Below, piece after piece: positions 6,831 to 12,805 of a stretch of 12,805 nucleotides of DNA. The DNA is from JBAXTE01 sp964653595 (GTDB lineage: Bacteria > Bacteroidota > Bacteroidia > Bacteroidales > WCHB1-69): positions 1 to 12,805 of the forward strand of contig CAZZHH010000080.1 of the NCBI GenBank assembly GCA_964653595.1. Reading direction: 5' to 3'. The position numbers and the translations under genes are program-made. Numbering within the stretch: position 1 is the first letter of the stretch; each line of letters begins with the position of its first letter. The notes under the pieces are model-generated. The model was given only the letters and a program-made list of their open reading frames with translations. It was not told the DNA's origin and did not search any database.

Positions 6831-8650
6831 CTTCGAATCAAATTAGTGTTAATTATTCTCTCTTCTAAATCCAGTTTAGACACTTTCCGTTTTGTATAAT
6901 ATTCTATCATCAAACTAGCAATGGGAGCTGCTACTGCACCACCATATCCTCCATTTTCAACGATTACGCACATCGCTATCTTTGGTTTGTCGATAGGTGC
7001 AAAACAGATAAACAATGAGTGGGGTTGACCATGTGGATTTTGAGCTGTACCCGTTTTACCTGCGATTGGAATATCTTGTTGTTTTGCAGATGTAGCTGTT
7101 CCCTTTAAAACAGCATCTTGCATTCCCTCCACGATGGGAATAAAATGTTTAGAGTCGATTCCTGTTTCATTAGGAGTCAGAAAACGCATATTCTTATTCT
7201 TTTCATTTCCAATTGATTTCACAACATGAGGGGTAAAATAATAACCTCTATTTGCAATAATTGCAGCTAGATTTGCCAACTGTAAAGGTGTAGTCCCTAA
7301 TTCACCTTGTCCAATAGATAAAGAAATTATGGATAACGCTCTCCAAGCATTCTTTCCCCGTGTTTTATCGTAATATTCTGCGGTAGGTAAAATGCCTTTT
7401 AACTCGTATGGCAAATCGGAATTAAACTTTCTTCCAAAGCCCATTTTAAGAACATAATTTCTCCAATTATTATAACCATCTTTAGGTTTTTTAAACTTTC
7501 TGGGATTATCGATTATTGCTTTAAAAGCTTTACAGTAATAGGCATTACACGAATTTTGTACAGACTGGGCTAAATCGAGAGGAGATGGATGAGGATGGCA
7601 CTTAACAGTTAAACTACCAGCATGAAATCCCATCTCACAAGAATATCTGGTAGAAGGCTTTAGAACACCTTCTTGCTCCCCTATCAATGCATTTACAATT
7701 TTAAACGTTGAACCGGGAGGGTACATTGCCATTAACGCCCTGTTAAAAAGAGGATTATTGATAGAATCACGTAATAAATTTACATAGTTTTTGGCTCTAT
7801 CTCTCCCAACCATCAAGTTTGGATCATAGGTTGGACTAGATACAATTGCCAATATCTCACCACTACCTGGCTCAATAGCCACAATACTACCCTTTTTGCC
7901 TTGCATTAACTTCTCTCCATAAGCCTGCAACTCTAAATCAATGCTCGACCACAAACTTAATCCAGCCTGAGCAACTGTATCATATAATCCATCTCTAAAC
8001 GAACCCTTTTCTCTATTATGAACATCCACCATCGTTACTCTAACCCCTTTTCTTCCTCGTAACAACTCTTCGTATGATTTCTCTATTCCGCTAACTCCAA
8101 TATAATCACCAGGTTTATAATAGGGCTGCTTCCCAATAATTGCATCATTTACCTCACCTACATACCCAAGTGTATGGGCTGCAGAGGGATTTGGGTATTT
8201 TCGTAGTGTACGCGATTGTACATAAAACCCTTGAAACTTATATAACTTCTCTTCCAAATATCCATACACATTATTCGAAATCTGTTTCTCAAAAATGGAA
8301 GAAGAGAATCGAGAATAAGCAGTTGCTTTTTCTAAACGCGTTCTTACCTCCTCAGACGTCAGCCCTAAAATACTACACAAATCAGCAGTATCCAACTGTT
8401 TTACCTGATTTGGGATCACCATTAAATCGTATGTGGCCTCATTATAGGTCATCAACTTGCCATTGCGATCGTAAATAATACCCCTTGCCGGATGTTGAAC
8501 TACATATCGTAATGCATTCCTATTAGCATATAACACAGAACTATCATCAATAATTTGAAGATAAAATAATCGGGCAAAAAAAACTAGTCCCATGAATACA
8601 AAGAGACTAATAAAAGTACTTTTTCGACTAGAAAAATTAGTTGCCTTCAT
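6827..8650 (-). CDS. mrdA: Penicillin-binding protein 2, elongasome transpeptidase
   Basis: Monofunctional class B PBP that cross-links peptidoglycan during elongation, anchored in the inner membrane. It has 607 residues with one N-terminal membrane segment (about 11-33). A pedestal/dimerisation domain contains ARGIIYDRNG (55-64), GYVGEV (162-167) and GVSGIEKSYE (185-194). The transpeptidase domain carries STFK (314-317, nucleophile Ser314), SCN (367-369) and KTG (532-534), so it should be active and beta-lactam sensitive. Odd feature: a cluster C338, C351, H352, H354, C368 and C373 between and around the first two motifs. It is the first gene of the minus-strand series and overlaps rodA by 4 bases. 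The mreBCD genes that often precede it in this phylum are not here; the neighbour upstream is divergent. Confidence 0.95.
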   Translation of the reverse strand: MKATNFSSRKSTFISLFVFMGLVFFARLFYLQIIDDSSVLYANRNALRYVVQHPARGIIYDRNGKLMTYNEATYDLMVIPNQVKQLDTADLCSILGLTSEEVRTRLEKATAYSRFSSSIFEKQISNNVYGYLEEKLYKFQGFYVQSRTLRKYPNPSAAHTLGYVGEVNDAIIGKQPYYKPGDYIGVSGIEKSYEELLRGRKGVRVTMVDVHNREKGSFRDGLYDTVAQAGLSLWSSIDLELQAYGEKLMQGKKGSIVAIEPGSGEILAIVSSPTYDPNLMVGRDRAKNYVNLLRDSINNPLFNRALMAMYPPGSTFKIVNALIGEQEGVLKPSTRYSCEMGFHAGSLTVKCHPHPSPLDLAQSVQNSCNAYYCKAFKAIIDNPRKFKKPKDGYNNWRNYVLKMGFGRKFNSDLPYELKGILPTAEYYDKTRGKNAWRALSIISLSIGQGELGTTPLQLANLAAIIANRGYYFTPHVVKSIGNEKNKNMRFLTPNETGIDSKHFIPIVEGMQDAVLKGTATSAKQQDIPIAGKTGTAQNPHGQPHSLFICFAPIDKPKIAMCVIVENGGYGGAVAAPIASLMIEYYTKRKVSKLDLEERIINTNLIRR

Positions 8651-8682
8651 TAATAATTGATGATTGTTTTCTTTTAAGTATG

Positions 8683-8690
8683 CAAATTTA
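8683..8690 (-). promoter_or_regulatory. Probable -7 element of the mrdA series
   Basis: On the minus strand TAAATTTG (8690-8683) matches the Bacteroidota -7 pattern TAnnTTTG and would start transcription near 8677, giving an AT-rich leader of about 27 bases before the mrdA ATG. The -33 element is poor: a TTTG lies 15 bases upstream instead of about 19. This is the only candidate promoter found for the seven genes below it. Confidence 0.55.
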
Positions 8691-8745
8691 GTAATTTTAT
8701 CACCTCAAAGTCCGAATTAGTAATATAAAAAACAATAAAAAAATT

Positions 8746-9117
8746 ATGGACATCCTCGAAATTAGAAACTATTGCCTTTCCAAACCATTCACCGAAGAGT
8801 CACTCCCGTTCGATGACAAAACTCTTGTAATTAAAGTGATGAATAAAATGTTTATATTGATATCCCTAGACGAGCCCGATTTCCCAAAAATCAACGTTAA
8901 ATGTGATCCTGAATTGGCAGCGGAGTTGAGAGAAAGGTTTTCATGTGTAACTCCAGGATATCACATGAACAAAAAACTATGGAATACCATTACCATAAAC
9001 GGAAGTGTATCGGATAAATTAATCCTCGAATGGATTGACAATTCTTATCAAGAAGTAGTTAAAAAACTTCCAAAAAAATTACAACAAGAAATTATTAAAA
9101 AAGCACAATATAAGTAA
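8746..9117 (+). CDS. MmcQ/YjbR family DNA-binding-like protein
   Basis: A 123-residue soluble protein of the MmcQ/YjbR family, a small fold resembling the CyaY/frataxin type and proposed to bind DNA; its cellular role is not established. Diagnostic segments: SLPFDDKTLVIKVMNKMFIL (19-38, the strand pair after an acidic turn), VKCDPELAAELRERF (51-65), PGYHMNKKLWNTI (70-82, the most conserved part of the family) and WIDNSYQEVVKKLPKKL near the C-terminus. Length fits the E. coli YjbR size. It is divergent from mrdA with 95 bases between the start codons. The ATG follows an A-rich leader with no Shine-Dalgarno sequence, and I see no clear TAnnTTTG for it. Complete; family certain, function unknown. 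Confidence 0.9.
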   Translation: MDILEIRNYCLSKPFTEESLPFDDKTLVIKVMNKMFILISLDEPDFPKINVKCDPELAAELRERFSCVTPGYHMNKKLWNTITINGSVSDKLILEWIDNSYQEVVKKLPKKLQQEIIKKAQYK

Positions 9118-9145
9118 TTATCAATAACAAATACACCTTTCAATA

Positions 9146-9176
9146 TTGATTTTTAACTAATTTTTTACTATCTTTG
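9146..9176 (+). promoter_or_regulatory. Bacteroidota-type promoter of the type IX cargo gene
   Basis: TATCTTTG (9169-9176) fits TAnnTTTG exactly. TTGA (9146-9149), 19 bases upstream, is an acceptable -33 element. Transcription should begin near 9182, leaving a leader of about 24 bases. This separates the cargo gene from the MmcQ/YjbR gene 88 bases upstream. Confidence 0.75.
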
Positions 9177-9194
9177 TTTATATATATAAAAAAA

Positions 9195-9201
9195 AGGAGG
9201 G
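9195..9201 (+). promoter_or_regulatory. Strong Shine-Dalgarno site of the type IX cargo gene
   Basis: AGGAGGG ends 4 bases before the ATG at 9206. It fixes the start codon. None of the other genes in the window has a comparable site, so this leader stands out; it suggests high or distinctive translation of this gene. Confidence 0.7.
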
Positions 9202-9205
9202 AATT

Positions 9206-10624
9206 ATGAAAAAAATCATTACACTGTTTTTAATATTATCTATTTCAATTTTCGTTGGAAAAACTCAATCTATCCTCAATGGAGATTTCGAAACATGGCA
9301 ATCTGTCGACATTAATGAGCCAACAGGTGCGGTAACAGCAAATCTTGAAATGTTTCATCGGTATGGTGGTTCGGGACAATTTCTGGTTACTAAAGTTACC
9401 GATTCACACTCAGGCATGTATGCTTGCAAGGCAGAAACTAAAGTAATAAATAATGACACCACATTTGGATACGTTGTTTTTGGAAAAACCGGAGAAAACG
9501 GACCAGAAGGCGGATACCCCTACACCCAAAAACCAGACAGCATCGTTGGTTGGTATAAATCTAATATCGTAAGTTCCGATAGTGCTCTTTTGTTGGTCTC
9601 ATTTAGTCTAAACGGCGCACCAGTTTACCAAAACATGTTCTTTTTAAAGGGAACTCATAGCACTTATACGAGATTCAGTTTTCCATTAAATTTACCAACT
9701 GGATTTACTTGTGATACTACGTTGGTAGGCTTTGCATCCAGCAACCCTTTTACAGAATTTGTAGCAAGGCCTGGTAGCTGGATTACCATGGACGACATTT
9801 CCTTTGTAGGAACTGGCATTACACAGCAAATTCCTAATTCCAATTTCGAATCATGGAACACTTTAACTTTTGAAAAACCTACAGAATGGTTAACACTGTT
9901 CGACTACTTGAATAATGGAAGTGTAAGTAAAACGACGGATAAATATGCTGGTGTTTTTGCTGCAAATATCAAGACGATACAAATTGGAGGAAACATTCTC
10001 AATGTCACATTTAATGGGCAACAATCAGATAATGGGCCTATAGGAGGACAACCTTTTACTCTCAACGCCGACACACTCATTGGTTATTACAAATACACGC
10101 CTCAAGGTATAGACACAGCAATTGTGGGAGTACAACTTAAAAAGGATGGAACAACCCTTTTATGGAATTTCAAATATCTTTATAGCGCATCTACTTATAC
10201 TCAATTTTCTTTACCTTTTAACACCTTGATTACCCCCGATACTATTGTCATTTATTTGGGTTCATCTACTTGGAATGCCACATCTGCGTGTATTGGAAGT
10301 CAATTAATCATCGATGAAGTTCAGCTTAAATCGCAACCTCTTTCTACAATGATAAAAGAGAACAAACAACTTTTTTTAAATATGTTGTATCCAAATCCCG
10401 CTCATGGCGAAATATTCGTAGAATTTTCGGTTAACTCAGCAGAAGAAGCTACTTGTATGATATTCGATGTTACTGGAAAACTTATTTCTGCGACCCCCGT
10501 CTATGCTCAAGTAGGCAATAATAAGAAATCCATAGATATTGGGAATTTACCAAACGGAATGTACACTTTGTCTATAGAAACAAAAACAAAACATATTCGA
10601 ACATCTAAATTCATTGTAAAATAA
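9206..10624 (+). CDS. Secreted protein with duplicated domain and type IX sorting domain
   Basis: A 472-residue exported protein, probably surface-attached or released. Residues 1-22 are a Sec signal peptide (basic MKK, hydrophobic core, cut near TQS). Two copies of one domain follow: copy 1 about 23-202, copy 2 about 208-375. They share NGDFETW/NSNFESW (25-31, 211-217), NGPEGGYPY/NGPIGGQPF (98-106, 276-284), DSIVGWYK/DTLIGYYK (111-118, 289-296), STYTRFSFP/STYTQFSLP (152-160, 329-337) and a closing acidic strand MDDISF/IDEVQL. The pattern resembles the beta-rich, carbohydrate-binding-like domains common in Bacteroidota surface proteins; the ligand is unknown. Residues about 390-472 are a type A type IX sorting domain: YPNPAHGEIFVEF (395-407), IFDVTGKLI (419-427), NLPNGMYTLSI (447-457) and a terminal basic-hydrophobic strand. 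No catalytic motif was seen. It has its own promoter and ends in a shared terminator. Confidence 0.9.
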   Translation: MKKIITLFLILSISIFVGKTQSILNGDFETWQSVDINEPTGAVTANLEMFHRYGGSGQFLVTKVTDSHSGMYACKAETKVINNDTTFGYVVFGKTGENGPEGGYPYTQKPDSIVGWYKSNIVSSDSALLLVSFSLNGAPVYQNMFFLKGTHSTYTRFSFPLNLPTGFTCDTTLVGFASSNPFTEFVARPGSWITMDDISFVGTGITQQIPNSNFESWNTLTFEKPTEWLTLFDYLNNGSVSKTTDKYAGVFAANIKTIQIGGNILNVTFNGQQSDNGPIGGQPFTLNADTLIGYYKYTPQGIDTAIVGVQLKKDGTTLLWNFKYLYSASTYTQFSLPFNTLITPDTIVIYLGSSTWNATSACIGSQLIIDEVQLKSQPLSTMIKENKQLFLNMLYPNPAHGEIFVEFSVNSAEEATCMIFDVTGKLISATPVYAQVGNNKKSIDIGNLPNGMYTLSIETKTKHIRTSKFIVK

Positions 10625-10630
10625 ACAATT

Positions 10631-10666
10631 TAAAAAAAGAGCTTGAAAAATCAAGCTCTTTTTTTA
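10631..10666. terminator. Symmetric bidirectional terminator
   Basis: A perfect 16-bp stem (10631-10646 with 10651-10666) around a 4-base A loop, with runs of seven A on the left and seven T on the right. It can therefore work in both directions. It lies 6 bases after the cargo-gene stop and 14 bases after the end of the convergent DHOD-like gene. Confidence 0.93.
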
Positions 10667-10680
10667 TAAATTCACCAAAA

Positions 10681-11667
10681 TTATTCAATACCTGCAAAGT
10701 ATTTCATAAACTGAATTCTCTGGTAAGAAGAAGGATTTTCAATATTTTTATAACTCATTTTCCCTCTAAACTGATCGATAGAACTATAATTATGCTTTTT
10801 CATCCAGTTTTCTAGAAACAGATTCATTTCTGCAATCACTTTAATACCAGGCTTATATAATACAGATGCAACTTGAACTGCATTAGCGCCTGCAAGCAAC
10901 ATTTTAACTACTGTTTCTCCATCGTGAACACCAGTTGAAGCACACAAATCGGCTTTAAATCGATCAAACATTATTGCAGTCCAACGCAACGGTAAAGTGT
11001 ATTCATCTCCTTTGCTAAAGATATTGGAAGCATGAATTTTAAAATTATCAATGTCAATATCTGGTGAATAAAAACGATTAAACATCACAATACCATCAAC
11101 ACCTGACCATGACATTTTTTCCATCATTTTTGCAAACCCAGAGAAATATAAACTGGTTTTAACTGATATAGGAATAGAAACTTCTTTTTTTACCTTATCA
11201 ATAATTTCAAAATATTGATTTTCGTATTGATCCGAGTTAATGTTAAAATCTACAGGGAGAATAAAAATATTCAACTCAATAGCGTCTGCTCCAGCATCTT
11301 GAAATTTTTTCGCATACTTTGTCCATTCCCCAGCAGAAGTACAATTAATACTAGCAATAACGGGAATAGAAATTGCCTTTTTAGCATCTTTGATTAGTTG
11401 AATATACTCTTCAATTTTTTGAATTTCAGTATAATTATTTATGTAATCTATAGCCTCAGTGTACATGAAATCTAAGTTCTGATCAAGGATATTCTTGCTA
11501 GCTTCGTTTGCTATTTGCTCTTCAAAAATTGATTTTAACACCACTGCACCAGCACCTGCTTTTTCTATTTCGATGAGGTGCTCAATAGAATTTGTCATTC
11601 CACAACTACCTGCAATGATTGGACTTTTAAGATTAAGTCCTACATATTTTGTTGATAAATTACTCAT
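10681..11667 (-). CDS. Dihydroorotate dehydrogenase-like flavoprotein of unknown substrate
   Basis: A 328-residue TIM-barrel protein of the class 1 DHOD superfamily, in the subgroup usually annotated only as dihydroorotate dehydrogenase-like. FMN-contact features are kept: SPIIAGSCGMT (15-25), VVLKSI with K45, ASINC with N108, ELN with N133, SVKTS with K170 and the phosphate-binding TGVHDGETVVKMLLAGANAV (245-264). Subgroup signatures are FNRFYSPDIDID (196-207) and DQFRGKMSYKN near the C-terminus. The class 1 segment that normally reads NxSCPN with the catalytic Cys is ELNIFILPVDF (131-141) here: no Cys, Ser or Asn-Pro pair, so pyrimidine synthesis is doubtful. ATG at 11667 is preferred over an in-frame TTG two codons upstream. 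It lies 12 bases downstream of pepE and is probably co-transcribed with it. Confidence 0.88.
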   Translation of the reverse strand: MSNLSTKYVGLNLKSPIIAGSCGMTNSIEHLIEIEKAGAGAVVLKSIFEEQIANEASKNILDQNLDFMYTEAIDYINNYTEIQKIEEYIQLIKDAKKAISIPVIASINCTSAGEWTKYAKKFQDAGADAIELNIFILPVDFNINSDQYENQYFEIIDKVKKEVSIPISVKTSLYFSGFAKMMEKMSWSGVDGIVMFNRFYSPDIDIDNFKIHASNIFSKGDEYTLPLRWTAIMFDRFKADLCASTGVHDGETVVKMLLAGANAVQVASVLYKPGIKVIAEMNLFLENWMKKHNYSSIDQFRGKMSYKNIENPSSYQRIQFMKYFAGIE

Positions 11668-11679
11668 AATCAATTTGTT

Positions 11680-12408
11680 TTATTTTAATAAAAATTGAAT
11701 ATCTTCACAATTTGCATACTCCTTAGGTTCTTGACCATATTTGAAAACACGAAGAGATTTACCTCCTCTCAATGTCATCATATTTGCATCTAAGCGTAAT
11801 GCACATGCCTCTCTAAGTCCAACAACAGTAATTTGTTGGTTTATTTCCAAGAACTCATTTATTCTATCTTCGCGTGTCTCTCCACCATGTTTTATCATAT
11901 GGTCGATAACTTCATTTTGATCTAGATAATGTGGATTTATTTGGAAAGAAACAAGGTTTAAACAGTCGAAACTTTCGGGCATGATTATAGGCATGTCGTT
12001 CGTGGTTTTCAACGTAGGTGCTGCAATATTTGACCCTGCACTCCATCCAATATATGGCATTCCTTCTAATGCTCTGTTTCGAATAGCACTCATAATTTTA
12101 TGTTCATGCAAATGATGAACTAGTTGAAATGTATTTCCACCTCCAACAACGATGCACTTAGCCTCTTTTACAGCTTTAATAGGATTATCGCAACGATGTA
12201 TCGATTTAATGTCAACTCCTATTTTCTTAAACGGAGGGATAACTTTTGCTTCGTATGCATCAAAATTTACGGTAACACCGGCATAAGGGATAAATAGAGC
12301 CTCTTTGATAGAGTTACTTTGAACGAATAACTCAATTTCAGCCATTGCCCAACCTAAATATGCTTCTCCGTAATTGGTAGAATTGCTCAACAATAAAAGA
12401 TTTCTCAT
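11680..12408 (-). CDS. pepE: Dipeptidase E, alpha-aspartyl dipeptidase (peptidase S51)
   Basis: Cytoplasmic serine peptidase that splits dipeptides with N-terminal aspartate, fold related to class I glutamine amidotransferases. It has 242 residues, close to the family's usual length. The nucleophile elbow GWSAGSN (121-127) carries Ser123. With Asp138 (in TTNDMP) and His160 (in NPHYLD) it reproduces the Salmonella PepE triad 120/135/157 at a constant offset of three. The upstream glycine motif VVGGGNTFQL (87-96) and the N-terminal LLLSNSTNYGEAYL (4-17) are also typical. No signal peptide. The start ATG at 12408 follows an A/T-rich leader without a Shine-Dalgarno site. It is first of a two-gene unit with the DHOD-like gene. 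Confidence 0.94.
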   Translation of the reverse strand: MRNLLLLSNSTNYGEAYLGWAMAEIELFVQSNSIKEALFIPYAGVTVNFDAYEAKVIPPFKKIGVDIKSIHRCDNPIKAVKEAKCIVVGGGNTFQLVHHLHEHKIMSAIRNRALEGMPYIGWSAGSNIAAPTLKTTNDMPIIMPESFDCLNLVSFQINPHYLDQNEVIDHMIKHGGETREDRINEFLEINQQITVVGLREACALRLDANMMTLRGGKSLRVFKYGQEPKEYANCEDIQFLLK

Positions 12409-12439
12409 TAGAATATGTTATTTGTATAATTATTAACTA

Positions 12440-12471
12440 CAAAGAAACAAAAATAAAACAAAAAAAACAAA
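12440..12471 (-). promoter_or_regulatory. Possible promoter of the pepE unit
   Basis: On the minus strand TTTG (12471-12468) is followed after 20 bases by TTTCTTTG (12447-12440), one base off the TAnnTTTG pattern. Start of transcription would be near 12434, about 26 bases before the pepE ATG. The surroundings are almost pure A/T, so chance matches are easy. Confidence 0.4.
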
Positions 12472-12781
12472 ATTAATATTCTTAAAAAACAAAAAAACAG
12501 ATGAATTGGTTAAACTTATCTTCTAAAAAAAACATGGATTTGTTTAATTTGAAGCACAAATACTCCATCCCAGTAATTCATCAAAATTTTCTAATCTAAA
12601 AAGGGAGATAAAATGCTTAATTTCTCAATAAATATTTATCGGTAATTCAAAAGGATGGTCTGCTCAACATAATCTATTTATCTAACTCTTTAACAAACTC
12701 CATTTGATTATATTTTAAAGCCAACTCTTTGATATAATTCTCCATCAATAATAAATTTATAGAGGTCATCATTTAATTTCA
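12472..12781. other. AT-rich intergenic region, possible gene relic
   Basis: About 310 bases with no long reading frame. On the minus strand two short protein-like stretches occur in different frames: a 32-codon ORF at 12772-12674 containing ENYIKELALKYNQMEFVKEL, and an open stretch near 12625-12545 containing FRLENFDELLGWSICASN that has no start codon. Their amphipathic look suggests fragments of a decayed gene, but I recognise no family and chance is possible. No repeats, terminator-like hairpin or RNA gene were found. Confidence 0.35.
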
Positions 12782-12789
12782 TATCTTTG
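12782..12789 (+). promoter_or_regulatory. Outward-facing -7 promoter element at the window edge
   Basis: TATCTTTG fits the Bacteroidota -7 pattern, and is followed by GCACC and an A-rich leader. The region about 19 bases upstream has no good TTTG (a TTTA lies 22 bases before it). It would drive a plus-strand gene lying beyond 12805. Confidence 0.5.
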
Positions 12790-12805
12790 CACCTTAGAAA
12801 AACAA

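Noticed and set aside
8140..8478. A 112-codon plus-strand frame opposite mrdA
   Set aside because: It lies wholly opposite the conserved PBP2 N-terminal domain, and its composition follows from that gene's codons.
9120..9150. 7-bp inverted repeat followed by T residues after the MmcQ/YjbR gene
   Set aside because: The stem is short and AT-rich with a 17-base loop, and it overlaps the -33 element of the next promoter.
11668..11673. TTG start two codons upstream for the DHOD-like gene
   Set aside because: The ATG at 11667 is a standard start and gives the N-terminus expected for the family.
1..12805. CRISPR array, insertion sequence, prophage or attachment site
   Set aside because: No regularly spaced direct repeats, transposase or integrase genes, or terminal inverted repeats were found.

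Overview
The window is AT-rich chromosomal DNA from a member of the Bacteroidota. Three things point there independently. There is a PorT gene of the type IX secretion system and a secreted protein with a type IX C-terminal sorting domain. Promoters fit the Bacteroidota pattern TTTG-N19-TAnnTTTG, most clearly in front of tRNA-Glu. Most genes lack Shine-Dalgarno sequences and have A-rich leaders instead. The genus cannot be told from what is here.

Layout. At the left edge (1-412) lies a lone YafQ-type RNase toxin gene with a TTG start, between two hairpins and with no recognisable antitoxin in the window. Positions 413-561 hold nothing I can assign. A tRNA-Glu gene (minus strand, 596-667) has its own promoter and terminator. 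From 8650 down to 753 runs a tightly packed minus-strand series of seven genes: mrdA (PBP2), rodA, rfaE1 (heptose-7-phosphate kinase), ubiE/menG, porT, an FAD-dependent dehydrogenase and a conserved protein of unknown function. Gaps run from a 4-base overlap to 49 bases, with no convincing internal terminator, so they probably form one transcription unit. Divergent from it on the plus strand are an MmcQ/YjbR-family gene and, behind its own promoter, a secreted type IX cargo protein with a duplicated domain. A symmetric terminator at 10631-10666 separates these from a minus-strand pair, pepE followed by a dihydroorotate-dehydrogenase-like flavoprotein of unknown role. The right edge (12409-12805) is very AT-rich and non-coding as far as I can see, with a possible gene relic and a promoter motif pointing out of the window.

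How the genes fit together. The long series is mostly cell-envelope housekeeping. RodA polymerises and PBP2 cross-links lateral-wall peptidoglycan, RfaE1 feeds ADP-heptose to lipopolysaccharide, UbiE completes menaquinone, and PorT serves export across the outer membrane. The cargo protein encoded nearby is presumably exported by that same system. I found no CRISPR array, insertion sequence, prophage or defence island, and no clear new multi-gene system. The best leads are the toxin without an antitoxin, the PepE/DHOD-like pair, the uncharacterised last gene of the series, a Cys/His cluster in PBP2, and an A-C mismatch in the tRNA-Glu acceptor stem.
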